A stretch of 64,000 bases of DNA, taken from assembly GCA_964017185.1 (NCBI GenBank), contig OZ024870.1, forward strand, positions 56,050,312 through 56,114,311, given 5' to 3'. A program made the position numbers and the translations under genes. This stretch comes from Rugalucina vietnamica. Lineage: Eukaryota > Mollusca > Bivalvia > Lucinida > Lucinidae. Below are positions 31,293-45,600 of this stretch, piece after piece (position 1 is the first letter of the stretch; the number at the start of each line of letters is the position of its first letter). The notes beneath the pieces were generated by a model. The model made no database searches and was not told the origin of the DNA. It saw only the letters and a list, made by a program, of their open reading frames with translations.

Positions 31293-31846
31293 AAATATTG
31301 TTGAAAAACCTTAACACTTCACTGAATAGAATAGAGTCATTTAGTAGGACAAGTCGTGACGAACCGATGGAACTTTCAATAGAAATAGGGCTTATATAAA
31401 AAGCTACAGTAAACGAATACCAATCAATCGTTTTGAGTATCTCTCTTAGTACAATTCCATATTTGTAATATTTATATTATTAAAAGCGTGTAGAGCAAAT
31501 CTTTTATGTTAATTTTTAAATGTCCGTTGCGCTCTTCAATTACATAAAATACATGGTTATAATGTGCATTTTCATCCAAGCGTGTAACCGAATGCTATTG
31601 CCGATATGAAGAACTTGTGTTAGTCGTCACTCAGTTGTTCTAAGGCGTGGTCAGTCGAATACAAATGCAAATATCACGTTTTAAAGTATAAAATAAAACT
31701 CAAGTCACACTTATGGAGAAAGACCAAGATTAAAAAAGTGTTGTTTATGAAGATGTAATTAATAAGAATTTTTGCGACAAAGTTTCGGGGCTGCTGATGG
31801 AAATTGTTCGGCGCTGCTGAAAATTTAATATGATTACATTACAAAA

Positions 31847-32460
31847 AGGTACAAGTAGGCAACGATCAGGAGAAGGCGCAATCCCACTCCAAAAACCGAG
31901 GTGGGAAAAAACTAAATTAAGAATCAGGTACTAATACAATGAAACCATATCGTAAGCCGAATGAGCAGCTATTTTCCCAATAGGTGGCCACTTAAATCGC
32001 CAGACAAATGCATGAGTTTAATTCCAGATATATGAGGCCGGAATCGTTTTAGCCTCTGATTATTTTATTATATTGTTTTTGCTCGATTATTCGTCGATAA
32101 CTGTAGTTTGCAGACCCATTAGAGACCCTGAAGACTGTGACACCTGCAGGAAGATCTCAATACTGGCCGATCGAGGAAAAATGGTTTAGGTGGCACCCCC
32201 GAAATATAGCATATTGTAAAGGAAAACTCATCAGGAATTTGTGGAAACAGAACCAAAGGCCCGCCCTAAAACGCTGTTGAAAAAAATAGGTACTATATCT
32301 CGAACCACTTTTACAACATTATTACTCGCAAAAATATAAGAACATGCAATAAAATTAATTTAATCCTCAGATTGAATGTGCGTTTTCATATTTTAGTTAT
32401 ATTTAGGTAACTGAGTGGCCGCCTATTGGGAAATATCTGCTCACTCGGCTTACAATATAT
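31847..32460. repeat. Fragments of the long-TIR element, inverted pair
   Basis: AGGTACAAGTAGGCAACGAT at 31850 through CCCAATAGGTGGCCACTTAA at 31995, and an inverted GTGGCCGCCTATTGGGAAAT at 32415, match arms of the element at 32469-34580. Confidence 0.6.
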
Positions 32461-32468
32461 TTTAGTAC

Positions 32469-34580
32469 AAAGGTACAAGTAGGCAAAGATCAGGAAAAGG
32501 CGCAATCAGAAAAAGATTCCCACTCCAAAAACCGAGGTGGGAAAAAACCAAACTAACAATCAGGTACTTATACCATGAAACAATCGTAAGCCGAATGGGC
32601 AGCTATTTTCCCAACAGGTGGCCACTCAGTTACCTTAACTTAACTAAAAATATGAAAACATACATAAGGCGCCAACAGCACAAAAAAAACCCCTAAACAC
32701 CAAGACATAAAACAAAAAGAACCACCACAGAAGTATCGACTTGGAACGATCAGTAACACAAAGTTACTGGCGGGATTATCTAATTACAAGTATCTAATTG
32801 TCAATTTAGTTTTTTACCTTTACCATTTCGGTTTTTGGAGTGGTATTTCTTTCTGATTGCACCTTTTCCTGATCATTGCCTATTTGTACCTTTCTGTAGA
32901 CACAACATTGGCCATGCCAATGACCTAGTAAATAATGTGTGACTTCATTCGGCGCATTAACGGCACGGTCCATTAAATCACCACTAAATTCATCGTTCCT
33001 TCAGTTGTTGGAAGACTATTTCATATCGTTTTCAGATATAATAATGCAAGGCAATTAGGGAAAAAAGGGGTATTTTAATGCAAGAAAATATGGTAAATAC
33101 AAGCATGTCACCACCATGGTCATTATGAGTAGGTCCAACCCAAACACTGCGCATGCACCACGCTTTATTAAATTATTACCATGTTAGGTTTTACCCACAT
33201 CAAAAGAGACACTTTTGTCTATTTATATTTGATTTTCGAGTGTTAAACACATGATATCATAAGGGAGAGCAACATGGAATGGGAGGTAGTACCAGCAATG
33301 TTCACGGGTACGGTATTTTCACAGTGGTGTAAACAAACACGTGTAAAGCTGAAAAAGGCGCTATGCGTGTTTCCTTCTTTAAAATTGGATATAAATTCAT
33401 AGAAGAGAGCCTCTGGCATAATACATCATAAATAATTGAATTTAAGAGTGTTTCCTGAGCAGAGAAAACTTTGCTGAACAAACTGAGTAAGTGTTTTGGT
33501 TGGTATCCATCGTTTGCTGAGGAAAACAAAAACGAGGCTTACACTTGGCACTGTGCCAGTTTTGTCGCCCATTGATTGACGAGGAAACACTGCCTAAATT
33601 TTATTACTGCTGACAAGCCATTATGTTTTATTTAGTGTAAATCAAATTATTGTTCGAGAATTGGTACCGTTCGAGAAATGGCACAAAGATAACATACCAC
33701 AAAGTGGGTAAGCAGATATTTCCCTAAATGTGGCTACTCAGTCTAATATTTGAACTTAAATAAATACATACACAGGTATACATGCATAAAAGGCGCAAAC
33801 AGAACAACACTTTACATCAAAACACCAAAAAATAAAACCACAACACAAGTACCGCATCGGAGCGGTCAGCAATATAAAATTAGTGGAAGGGTGTTTCAAC
33901 CAATTTTACAAGTGCTTAACATCTCCTCCTGCAGTGGTCCATTTAGTTAGTTGTCTAGCCCCGACATAAAGCTATTCATTTTAGTTGGTTGGGACTGGCG
34001 CTTCTTGTCTGTTGCTTGACCCACCGGGGTTCAACTGGTGGTTTTCTTTTGCTCCGGAGTTAGTAAGTTATTGGGCGCCCAGGGATCTCCATCGTCGGGC
34101 AGCTTACTCATTCTGTGAGTCCTCGTTTTTGATTCATCATGGAATTTATCATGATTTATTTGTTTGTCCATGATGATTCATTGACTAGTTAGAAATTCAC
34201 TACGAGGACCGAACAACTATCTAAATGTTATGAACCACTGCAGAAGCTGAGGGTGAGGTTAGGATCCTGTAAAACCGGTTTAAGCCAGTAATTTTATATT
34301 ACTGATCGTTCCAAGGCGATACTTCTGTTGTGGTTCTTATTGTTTTATGTCTTTGTGTTTATTTTTTGTGCTGTTGGTGCCTTATGTATGTTATCATATT
34401 TTAGTTAAGTTTAGGTAACTGAGTGGCCACCTATTGGGAAATAGCTGCTCATTCGGCTTACTAAATGTATTCATGGTCTTAGTACCTTATTGTTAGTTTG
34501 GTTCTTTCCCGCCTCGGTTTTTAGAGTGGGAATCTTTTTCTGATTGCGCCTTTTCCTGATCGTTGCCTACTTGTACCTTT
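32469..34580. mobile_element. Element with about 290-bp terminal inverted repeats
   Basis: Left arm 32469-32757 runs from AGGTACAAGTAGGCAAAGAT through CCAACAGGTGGCCACTCAGT to GAACGATCAGTAA; the right arm 34301-34580 is its inverted copy. The 1.5-kb interior has further partial arm copies (32815-32890, 33700-33880) and no coding region that I recognise. Confidence 0.7.
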
Positions 34581-34599
34581 TCATAGTAAATCTCTAACT

Positions 34600-36140
34600 A
34601 GTCAATTAAACAAATAAACCACGATAAACACCATAATGAATAAAAACGAGGATTCACAGATACTGTATGCTGCCAGAACGGAAGCTCGAGATCGTACAAA
34701 GAAAAGCTGCACCACGTACGCTACAAACCAGTTCAGCTATACAAAAAAAAAACCTGGACTATGCTTGAGCAAACGCGCTGGATCACTCGACTCAAGGAGA
34801 ACCAAACCTCTAGATAATCATATTTCAAAAAGTGGCTAATGGTTTAATTGACGTTGTAGCAGCTGACTAATTGGTTCCAATTCCAACTTCGGACAGAACA
34901 ACAGAAAACATGCAGACAGTCATCCTCTGATTCAGGTTGTTTTATGTTCAGCTTTTCTTCTGAACGCTTCCCTTGTGGAGCTCCTTAGAAGTTAACGTTG
35001 GGAAACGAACTCCCTACCAGTCAAAGTTGTGATATCACACACTACTAACCGGGCTATCTTCTTTGTTTATCCATACTGCTATTGCAAGTGACGTTAGTTA
35101 GGGGTCCAGTTGTTGAGTAATTTGTGGGCGATGCTATTGGAGACATGAGAGCCATTGTACATTGGTCGATCACTTTCTGGTCAGCCAAAGGCCTCTGAGA
35201 AGACTTTCTTCATTCTGTCTTTTATCATAGTTTTTTCTTTCTGCTTATCATATGTTCTCTATTTACCAGTGTCTGATTGGCAATCCTTTTAATTCCCACC
35301 TGTTTTTTTTTCTTGGGTAAACCTTTGGTTCTCATTGCTTCTGTTCTTGACACTTGCTTACTTTTACCTTATCGTTGTCGCATTTATTATCATTTACCAT
35401 ACGGTAACCAGTCTTTTTTTAATATATACATGTACTCTGATTATGTTGATACTGCTTCTGTCTTTGTTCTCTTATCTGTTACCTTTGCCTAAACGCATCG
35501 CAGCAAGAAGTCATCTCGTTGTGTAATTGTGTCGGTTCAACGTAAAAAGGTAGATGTATATGTACGTACATTAAAATGTTTAGCGGATCCTGTTTCATCC
35601 TCAATTCAAGCATAGGTTCAAAATATTTGGTAAGTTAACCAGTTCGCCTGATGACATAATACAAACTCCCAGCTAAATTACACGTGTATAATTGCATCAG
35701 AGTATCGGCATTTTATTAATATTAACATACCATGGACCTTCTATTCCCACTTTAATTAAATGCGATTCATGTGGATAAATTTGATTAGCATTGTCGTGCT
35801 CTCCCACATTTGTGTCACAGTTTTGTCATGTTATTAGCCAGGTTTTGCATGTATTAAATTCAGATTAAGCTTTGAATAAACCAAGATAGTTTAACACTCT
35901 ACTTTCATTTTACAGATTCATCAGATTCATTTCACCCACTTGATTGTGTCTCAGTTAATACACAGTAGCACATTAGTATGCTTGTTTGTTTCGTAATGTC
36001 CATGTATGTGGAGTTTAAATGTTTGTTAATGTCCTTACGTTTCATGTTATATGTTTCTTTTTTCCAATCATATAAATGTACATTTTTAACTACCCGAAAG
36101 GGTCATTGATTTGAAATAAAAAAATAAAAAAAAAAAAATA
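34600..36140. other. Intergenic DNA, no gene recognised
   Basis: AT-rich. Two overlapping hydrophobic open frames (35277-35526) lack any sign of a gene. It ends in an A-rich run (36119-36140), then AGCTACAAGTAGGCAATGC, which resembles the tip of the long-TIR element. Confidence 0.5.
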
Positions 36141-36229
36141 CCAGAGCACCTTCTGAAAAGCTACAAGTAGGCAATGCTCAGGAAAAGACGCAGAGAAATA
36201 AAATTTTCCACAGGGCGTCGGTCTCAATA

Positions 36230-36560
36230 TGCTATGCTATGTCCGAGTCGGAGGTTAAGAAGAGATGAAAAATAAATGTCCGGTATTTGTTTTGATACCG
36301 GGAAATAAATCGACAGCTCTGACGCTTACGTTTTCGGTTCGGTTTACTCATAGAGGTTACGTCCCTTGTTCCGATAGATGTCGCAGCTAATGACGTGAAA
36401 ACATTGCCCAGAAATTTATTGGAGCGATCTGTCAAAATAAACTGTTTTCTGTGCCACTATGGAGAATAATTTGACTTAAATGATTAAATTAAAAGCATTT
36501 GATATTGAAATAATCTTCCATCGATTTTGGAGCGCTTTCCGAGCGCCTTAACTTTAGAGG
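36230..36560 (+). promoter_or_regulatory. Probable INPP5A promoter and 5' UTR region
   Basis: About 330 bases before the start codon, largely free of the repeats that fill the flanks. They carry more CpG than the surroundings and a CRE-like TGACGTGA near 36393. No TATA box is evident. Assigned by position; the transcription start cannot be seen. Confidence 0.35.
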
Positions 36561-36623
36561 ATGGAAGGACTCAACACAAAATTGTTGCTTGTCAGTGCCA
36601 ATGTTGGTTCTATTTTTGAAGAT
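36561..36623 (+). CDS. INPP5A: INPP5A exon 1
   Basis: 21 codons, MEGLNTKLLLVSANVGSIFE plus D. An in-frame TAG lies 6 bases before the ATG (36555-36557), which fixes the start within this exon. The donor GAT|gtgagt is in phase 0. The first beta strand and the metal-binding Asn are encoded here. Confidence 0.92.
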
Positions 36624-39600
36624 GTGAGTATTAAAGTGTGCTTCATACGGAATATTTGTCTGGCATAAACCAGGATAAAGGTGTTTGTAGAGATAGAGCT
36701 GCTTAGAATATTGCAATGCCATTCCTATTCGTATTGAGTATCCTCAAAATGTGTGCTAGCGTAAGAGGACCAGTGATCGATCAGGGACCAGTGATCAATC
36801 AGTTTGTGGTTTATTCCCAAACTATAATTGAAGCAAATCCTTTGTTTGTCATAACAGAAAGTACATTGCATTACCTTACAAGTGCGAATTTAAATTTATT
36901 TCATTAGCGCTTCTATCTTGCAATTACTATGATCGTAGCCTTTTAGCTTTTTTTAGGGAGAGGGGGTCTTAGTAAGTCTGCTTAAAAGCTAAGAATGTTC
37001 AATAAATTATCCAAGATGAAAAGACCTGCATTTATTCAGTAAACCATGGAGAAGGTTAAAGCTTGAAGATGGAATGCAACAATATGCTCAAATGCATATC
37101 TGATCGGAAAAAATATCAAATATGCATATTTTTGATCCATGAAAAGGATAGTTCAGTCAATAGCACATTTGGCTTCTACTAGCATTGTACCTCTGCCATG
37201 TAGGTTTGAATCCCACTGGCGATGCCAGTGAAAAATATTGATAATTGAAAAAACTATCAATGGTTCCTGCATCAGTATGTATCAGTGGTTTGACTGTCAC
37301 CATCCGGTTGCGGTGGTTTCACATGGTATTTCCCGACCGAAGATCGAGAACTGCCCTGGCTTTCCCCCACCACTAGACAGTCACCATCTAAGAAGCAGAA
37401 TTGCTTAGCTGAGTACAAATGCCTAGCTTGACGTCTATCTCCAGTAAGTCAGATCCATCACTGGTCCCCTTATGCTACTCATCCTTTGCAGTGTCACTGT
37501 GTCTGCTAGTGAGGACACTCACTGTCAGTAAACAAACTCCGCGTAAGCTATCATTTGTGTAATAGACGGTGATGTCACAGGTGAATCTAACAGTTCCGAC
37601 TGAACCTTACTTTGGAAGTTATTTTTAGAATTCTAGACCTATCCTGTCATATGCAGCATATATTCTTGATTCTATAACTGTCAAACTTTCAGTAGCCTTT
37701 ATCTTGTTGCTGAGAATACTTGGAGAACTTTATTGTCTCAAAATGTTCTAAATATAGACAAATGTTTAAAAGAAAACACATAGTGCTAAATGATGCCCAC
37801 AGTACGCTGCATATGATAGAATATATGCTAATTATTCTTCTTTAACATGAACAAAGCAATATGTGATTATTGAAGTTAGGCGAGTTCGAACATGCTATCT
37901 ATCGCGTGATGTCTACATAAATGATAGCAAACACAGACTTTGTTTCCCGTCTCTGATTCTGTTACCTCGGTGATCATCAGGTGATGCTTGCAATTATACT
38001 GCATACATCTAGGTGTTGCAATGGCAGAACCAGCAAAATTTAAGTTATATATATACACAAAGAGCAAACGCAGTCAAAGTTGTATCTTAAAAACGATTAA
38101 AAACTAAAAAGCCACTGAGATGTGTAATAGCCTTGATTTCGCATACCGTACTTGTTTTATTTCTCAAAATTGTCTCTGCAGTATGAATATTACTACCTCA
38201 TAGTCTAGCTTCATCTGATGTGCCCCGCACATTGGGGACTGTGAGAAATCTGTGTGCAGCTGGTGGACCCAGGCAAAGCTTATAACTATTTATAACTGAT
38301 AACTGTTTTACCGTTGGGAGGTCTCAGCCTGTCCAGCAAGCAACAACCCAACAAGACCATAGCTATTGACCAAATCATTAAATCAAACAGACAAACATAC
38401 CTTTGTCCAACACATGATAAAGATACACTAAAGCCCCTATCTCACTGGAATGCGACAACTGGAGACTAGTTCGCGAATAGTTCGCGACTATTTCGCGACA
38501 AAGATAAACGATATATAAACACAACTTTCATGTTGCAGTCTCATTGAATAGACATTTTTGCGACAAATTCGCGATTTTCGGTCTAATTTTGAAAATATAT
38601 CGCGCGATAGTCGCGCGACTGTTGCGCGACATTCGTGAGAGTGTCTCACAACTTTCCCGCGAATGTTACTTATTTTCATTTAAATTGGTACGACAGCTTG
38701 GTTTTATTTTCTCGCCAGATAGTCGCAAGGTTTTCGCAAGACTGTCACGCGACCGTCGTGCGACACTCGCGCGACATTGGTACGAATGTCGCGAAAATTT
38801 CGCATTGTAAATTCGCCAGAATTTTGCGGCGACAAGTTCGCGACACTCGCACGAACTTCGTGCGACAGTCTTGCGAAATATTTTGGAGAAAAAATTCGCA
38901 CAAAATTTTTCAACATATTTAAAAACTCCGCGACCAGTTCGCGACTAGTTCGCGACACAAGAAAATTCTCACGACACTCGCACGAATGTCGTGCGAAAGT
39001 CAGAGACAAAATTCGCAAAACAGTCGCGAGAAATTGGCATGCCAGTGAGATACTAGCTTAAGGTAGTAATCAGCATGCCCACTCCAATATTCAGCTGAGG
39101 GTACATGTACCCTTTGTTCCCCATTTTGGGGGTACAGGCCAAAATTTGAGGGTACACCATATTTTTGAACTGAAAACTCACATTATGCATTAATATGAGA
39201 TCCAGCCTTTTTTCCAAGTTGTCCAATGAATACTGATATTTTCAGTAAAACAGCAATTTGTATGTCTTTGTGGTTAAATTTTTTCTCAAAAAGCTAATAC
39301 TTGCATTTCTGTTTTTAGCCAAAAGAAAGACAAAAATCCACATTTCAAACAACACAAAATATTTAGAATGCTGCTTCTTCTTCTTGTAAAAAGTATTTTG
39401 CTCAATGAGCTAATATATGGAAATTATCTAAGTTTGATATTTAAACTCATAATGCAACTAAATGCAGCAATCACGCTTATTATAATACAGGCATAGTGGG
39501 TGGGGTACGGTTAACAGAGATCGTAAGTTGCGTCGGATTTTAGGGCGCCCATTAGCTTTTAATCGCAGAATCAATCCATTGTTTGCATAGAAATAATGAA

Positions 39601-42600
39601 AAAAATAAAACTTTAACTTGTAAGTGTTCTTCAACTTTACATACAATAAAACAAATCTAATGGGTCATAATTTAAAGAAATGGGCTAAGGAATCGGACAT
39701 TATTTTCTCCCAGTGAAACTGAAAATACAATTCAAATTGCTAAAGCCAAAGTATTGTAACACGCTACCTGGCGGCGAAAATCGATTGGCTGAAATTCTTG
39801 GCTGACCAATCAAAACTGTAAATCTTAATTTAGAACACAAAAATGGAATTTTTTTAGCTTTATTTAGAGCTTTATATTTAGACTCTTTGAAAAGCCGCTC
39901 GCACAGGTATTTTAATTTCTGCATGCATCATTTCTTTGTATACGTTTTTGCTCGTAAGCGGCAGGCATTTTGTGCGTGCAGAGCAGTTTCTGTACGTGAA
40001 TTACGTACTGCAGTACGTGAATGGGCATGCTGAGTAATATCATTTTTAGGTATGGTAATTCCAGTAAGAACACTATACATGATTGCTGTTATGTGGTGAC
40101 AAGAACATGACATGTCTTTAGTTTACTTATAAAAAATGGTAGACATGAAAAGAACATGGCTTTCTATGTCTTTTCTCATTCATCCTGATGCATTAACTTT
40201 TTTAGAGCATTTAAAGATTCATAGCCTTAATTCATTCCTATTTTTCAAATGTAAAAAAAGATAGAAATTACCTGTGAAGAACCTCTGATGTTGAAACTTG
40301 TAATGCGCCCACAATTCAGTGTTAACAACCTTGCATTGTTGTAATAATTGTACATTGTAATAGAATGTTACACTTAGATGACAATGAAACCTGTTACATG
40401 AAAAGTTGGTGACTAGCCCAGTTTTGGACTCCATCAGATTCAGATTAGCCTAATATTACAGTTTCTACAGTGAGTAAGAGATCATAGAGATTTTATTATC
40501 GCACCTGCTTATAGCAGGGTGCAGTATAGGAGTCCAAATTTCTGTCCGTTTGTTCGTCTGTCCGTCCGTCAACATTTATATTTTCTCGACATCAGAGATA
40601 GCTGTGAGTCTGAAACCTTGCATAGTAATTGTCCTTGACATACCCTTCAAGCACGCACCTTAACCCGGTGCCCTTGACCTATATTTCACGGTCCACTGAC
40701 TTTGTTAATTTTTACGTCAAAGTTTGGTTTTCTCAACACCAGAGATAGCTGCAAGTCTGAAACCTTGCATAGTAATTGTCCTTGACATACCCTTCAAGCA
40801 TGCACCTTTACCCGGTGCCCTTGACCTATATGTATTTTACGGTCCACTGACTTTGAAAATTTTTACGTCGAAGTTTGGTTTTCTCGACATCAGAGACAGC
40901 TGCGAATCTGAAACCTTGCATATATATAGTAATTGTCCTTGACATGCCCTTCAACTATATTTCACGGTCTGTTGACTTTGCCCGATGCAGGTGCTATCGA
41001 CCTCCGCGGAGTTCTTGTTAAAATAAATATACTGAAAAGCCTAACTTGAAATAATTTTGTTTACTGGATAAGGAAAAGTTAACACACCTAGTAAACTGCA
41101 AATTGACTATCGGTGGTCACTGTTAAACAACATGAATGACAATTTCCTTGAAATTTAATAATTTAGTGACAGTAAATACTCAAGGTGACCACCAGAACTA
41201 ATTCAAATTGTTTTATGTTGACCTCAGACATTGGTCAATTTGCAGTTTACCAGGTGTGAGTTAAGGTGATGGTTAACCAAATTAAAAATCCTGGTCTGAA
41301 GCAGTCCGTCTCTGTGTCCTTGCTTGCACAGATATGCATAATGCATAAACATGACTTGTTAGATCATATTCTGTTGATGCAGCTCAAATAAATAAAATTA
41401 AATAATGCAACCTGTCACTTTGGATAACTGCAAATGTGTGTTTATGGACAAAAGCATCATAACCACATGAGCAGAAACATATTTAGAGAATTTCATCCTG
41501 GTTTATGGCTGAAGTTGTCACAGCTAATAGGATTTCTCAATTAAGTTGTGGACTTGAGAGTTAGGACTTGAAGTAGGATTTCTAAGGCTTAATTTGGACT
41601 GGAGTGGAGTTTCTTGTAGACTTGTTGAACATGGGGATTTTGCAGTCCTTGGAATGACTGTGGGATTAATTAACACTGAGAAATCCATTATTTGTATTTT
41701 CATCAAAACTTTTAATGCCTACTTGTTTCAGTCCTAGAGTTCATTGCCTTGGTTTGTGGTGACAGTGTTTACTACAGGGGACATCATTGTACATGACATA
41801 GACATTTTTACTGTTCATAAGATTTTTACCAAGGCTTTTTCTGACCTTTATGGGAATTTTTTGGTACCATTGAAATTGGGAAAAATATCCTGATTTTGGG
41901 GAAAAAAATATTGCAATTTTTTTGTCAAAATGGGAAAATTTACCTTTTAAATTTGGATTTTTCTGCTAATTGGGAATGTTTCAGATCAAATGGGATTTTT
42001 TTTTTTTCAGCCAGTTGGGAAAAACCTTTGGTACCGGAAACCTGACCCAGTTTTGTTTCTAGAGAAAAAGCCCTGTCTACTGATTTCCAATTCAAGAAAA
42101 TAATTTTAAGACCGAAATATTTGACCTGAATACTGATGTGTGCTATTCATACTTATTTTCTCTTTCTGTTTTCTTTTTGTCAAACGGCCCTCCATGTCTA
42201 TCATTTTGTTGGCTTTTAATAACTAGACTAGAAAGAGATTGTTGAAAGTTTTTTTTTTAATGCCATGTGAAAAGCTGTGTTTCGTTGTTCTAATCCCACA
42301 GTTTTATCTCACAGCAACAGAAAATACAACTGCCTAAAAAGTACATGTGTATGCAAATTAAAAATCACAGATAACAAAATTATTGATCAGGCTGCTAGGG
42401 CGCTTTTGCTGATCACTTACTATGATGTAGACATTTGCAAAAAAAAAAAGAAATTCTGAAGTGTATTGTCTATGTTCCAAGACTTGTAATCAATTCTGCA
42501 AGCTTTTTATTTAGTCTTTTATTCTGAAACAAAAATGAGCCGCAGAATGAGAAAAACAGATTTTTTTGCCTATGCGAAAACAAAGGTGCAGATCAGCTGT

Positions 42601-45600
42601 GCAATAACAGCACAGCTGATCAGCGCCTTTGTTTTCACTAAACGGATAGTACAATCCCTTTTCTTTTTAAACTCAAAATTTCAAGCTTCTAACTTTCTTC
42701 TGTGACTGTACAGGCTGCTTTGTGTCAGACCTGGTCAGAAACCCCTAAGACCGTTTTCTCGCATCGCGGCTCATCTTGTGTCAGGCAGTTTCTCTTTATA
42801 TTACATGGAAATGATCCACATCATGAGAATACTGGCTTCTTCTGATGTTCTGTATTATCTCAGTTGTGTCTTTATTTTGGTGAGTACAATCTCCTTATTT
42901 CTGGACTCTTGAGCTGTCTAAATATCCAGATGTTGCTGTAAACCTCTGTTTGGATTCGACACGGTGGAAAAAAAGGCAGGCATTTTTTCATGACATGTCA
43001 CTAATTTAGTTTCAATTTATCAAGAGATATTGAACTGCATTTTCTTTAAATGAAATAGACACAAAAACGTCTTTGCCTTAAAAAAAGAAAAGAAGACAAA
43101 ATGTCCTGATTTGCAAAATTTCCTAAGACCACCCTTATATTGGAAAAAATCAGTCTTAATGCCGCTAAAAATGAAACTGGATTCACCCAATCGATAGTGT
43201 TGGGCAAATCTATTTGTCAAAAATGGGTTAAAGTGATGTGAGGGATGAAACAATGCATATTCATGCACGGATCCAGAGGGGGGGACCGGGGGTCCGGACC
43301 CCCCCTGGAATTTGAAAATTTTACCTAAAAAAGGAAATTTCGGGATTTTTTTGGGGGTTGGACCCCCCCTCGTCTGTGACCAAAAATTACCATTTTCGTT
43401 GGACCCCCTCTCATGAAAATTTCTGGATCCGTGCATGCATATTCTTAATACTGTGCACATGCATGTGAAAGTACAGAACACAGTGATTAATAGCTAGCAG
43501 GTCTGGATCATCTTGGAAAATCACGATCAAAATTATTGCGCAGATGCACGACGGGCAGTACAGGAGGTTCAATATCTCAACAGAAATGCGACAATCTTAT
43601 CGCAGTTGAACTGCGCGACAGAAAGCTTTTACGTTTGCTATCATGTAGTCTGGTTTTCAAAGATTCGGCTCAGCTTTTTTCGGATGTGATCGGACCATGT
43701 GGAGGGAAACTATAGAGGTTAGCAGACGAAAATTTTGCATAATAAATCAGGATTTCAACCATCTGCTTATAGAATAACAGAATTTTTCTACTTACCATTT
43801 TTTACATCATTTTCATCTCTGATCTTTGAAAGAGTTTCAGATAGTAAAATATTTGTTTGTAATCTTCTGTTTCTGGGTTGTAATCTTTTTTGAAGAGGGG
43901 GACCTCACTGCTGGAGCCAACACCTCAAGACTCGGATATGGCTTGATTGCGCAATCAGCCTTTTCCGATTCGTGTCATTTATTTAGTCCCAATTCGTTTC
44001 ATTATTTAGTCAGAAATAGTGGTTTGGAGTGATTCCTCTTGAAAAGGAGAATTAGTGTCTCATATATATGCGATAATTTCGATCGCGATTTTCCGAGATG
44101 ATCCAGACCTGGCTAGGAAGTGTTGGCTTTATCCAGACATGACTGAGACATTGTTGACTATGATGTTAATCCATAATCCATGATCATATCAAGCCAAATG
44201 GTGTGTATGACTGTATGTTCATATTGGCGAGCTTCTTTATTAGCGGCAATGTGGAATGTGTGATTTTATACAAAACTGCATTTCCGACTGCCAAAAAAGG
44301 CATTATAGATTGCCAAAAAGCACATGTTGGCGATGGAGAACGTTCAATTTACGTTCTACATCGTTTTGGCAATCCGAAACACCTTTTTATGGCAATTTAG
44401 AACTCTTTTTATTTATCAAAATGGTTGTTCGCGATTGTCCCTAATACGGTGTGGTTTCTGGTAAACTTGTAATTAAAAAATATGGAAGAGGCAGCTGTTA
44501 AACTTATGTAGGAAAAAGTTAGACATTAGTGCACTGAAGTACAACAAAAAAGTGCAACAGATTGAACTGAATTTATTCCCAAAGCAGACTGTAAAATATT
44601 TACAGAGGAATTGGTTAAGATATATTGACTATGAGTGTCAGGTATTTCCAAGTGATTGCCTTGCTTCCATTACATGAAAGCCACATCACAAGAAAACTTA
44701 TCATCAGGAGTTTCTGATCTTCTTGGACATAGACTTGGTGTCATGGACACAGAATATGGTTAGAGGCTAGAAAATTCAATGTTAGAAACAAGTGTGATTG
44801 TACTATGTATGCAGCAAAATTAAAGACACTGAGTAACTGCACACCAGTCCTGATCTTTGTTTTTGCACAATGCAGAGAGCAGGTTTTCTCTTGCAGTGGC
44901 TCACTTGAAAGCTGCTGCTTATTGATTGATCAAACATTGGCAATCTAGATACTTTTCTGTCTGGTTAAGTAATTTCTACAGTATCTTTGGTGATCCTACA
45001 CAAGAATTCCAACTTTGATGCCTAAGTAATATAATTGTAACATCAATGCTCATCATAAGAAATGTGAGGTGAGAAAGAATATTTGAGCCACGTCACAAGA
45101 AAACATATATTTTGCCTTTGCGAAAACAAAGATGCAGATCAGTTGTGCAGTAACTTCACAGCTGATCAGCATCTTATTTTTTTGCTTCACATATAGTATG
45201 ATTATAATTTATTTTTCTTGTTAAGTCCGAAATTTCAAGCCTCTAGCTTTTTTCTGTGACTGTACATGCCAGTTTGTGTGGGACCTGGTTGGAAATCCTG
45301 AAAGACCAGTTTTCTCTCGTCAAGGCTCATTTGATACCTATGTCTGAAGATGTTGCACTGAGGAGCATTTATGCACTGGTCATTTGTATCCCCGGCACCC
45401 CTAGGGCTGGGGTTAGTGGGGACACAGCGGGGCTGAAGTGCCTGGGTTTTACATCTGATGAGTCCTGGCAGTGCCGGGGATGTGCCGCAGTTTTAATTTC
45501 CCACCAATGCATGGTCACATTAATTCAAATTAGATATTAGTTGTATTTGTAACATTTGAGCCGCCTCGTGGGAAAACCAACAATGTGGTTTCCGAACAGG

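Noticed and set aside
35277-35526. Overlapping hydrophobic open frames resembling a membrane protein
   Set aside because: T-rich DNA gives hydrophobic codons in two frames at once; no start context, splice sites or homology seen.
38488-39061. Long arginine- and serine-rich open frames on both strands
   Set aside because: They arise from iterated TTCGCGAC words, which are open in several frames.
43826-44032. Alternative first exon of INPP5A
   Set aside because: The frame does not resemble the conserved N-terminus, whereas 36561-36623 does and joins exon 2 in phase.
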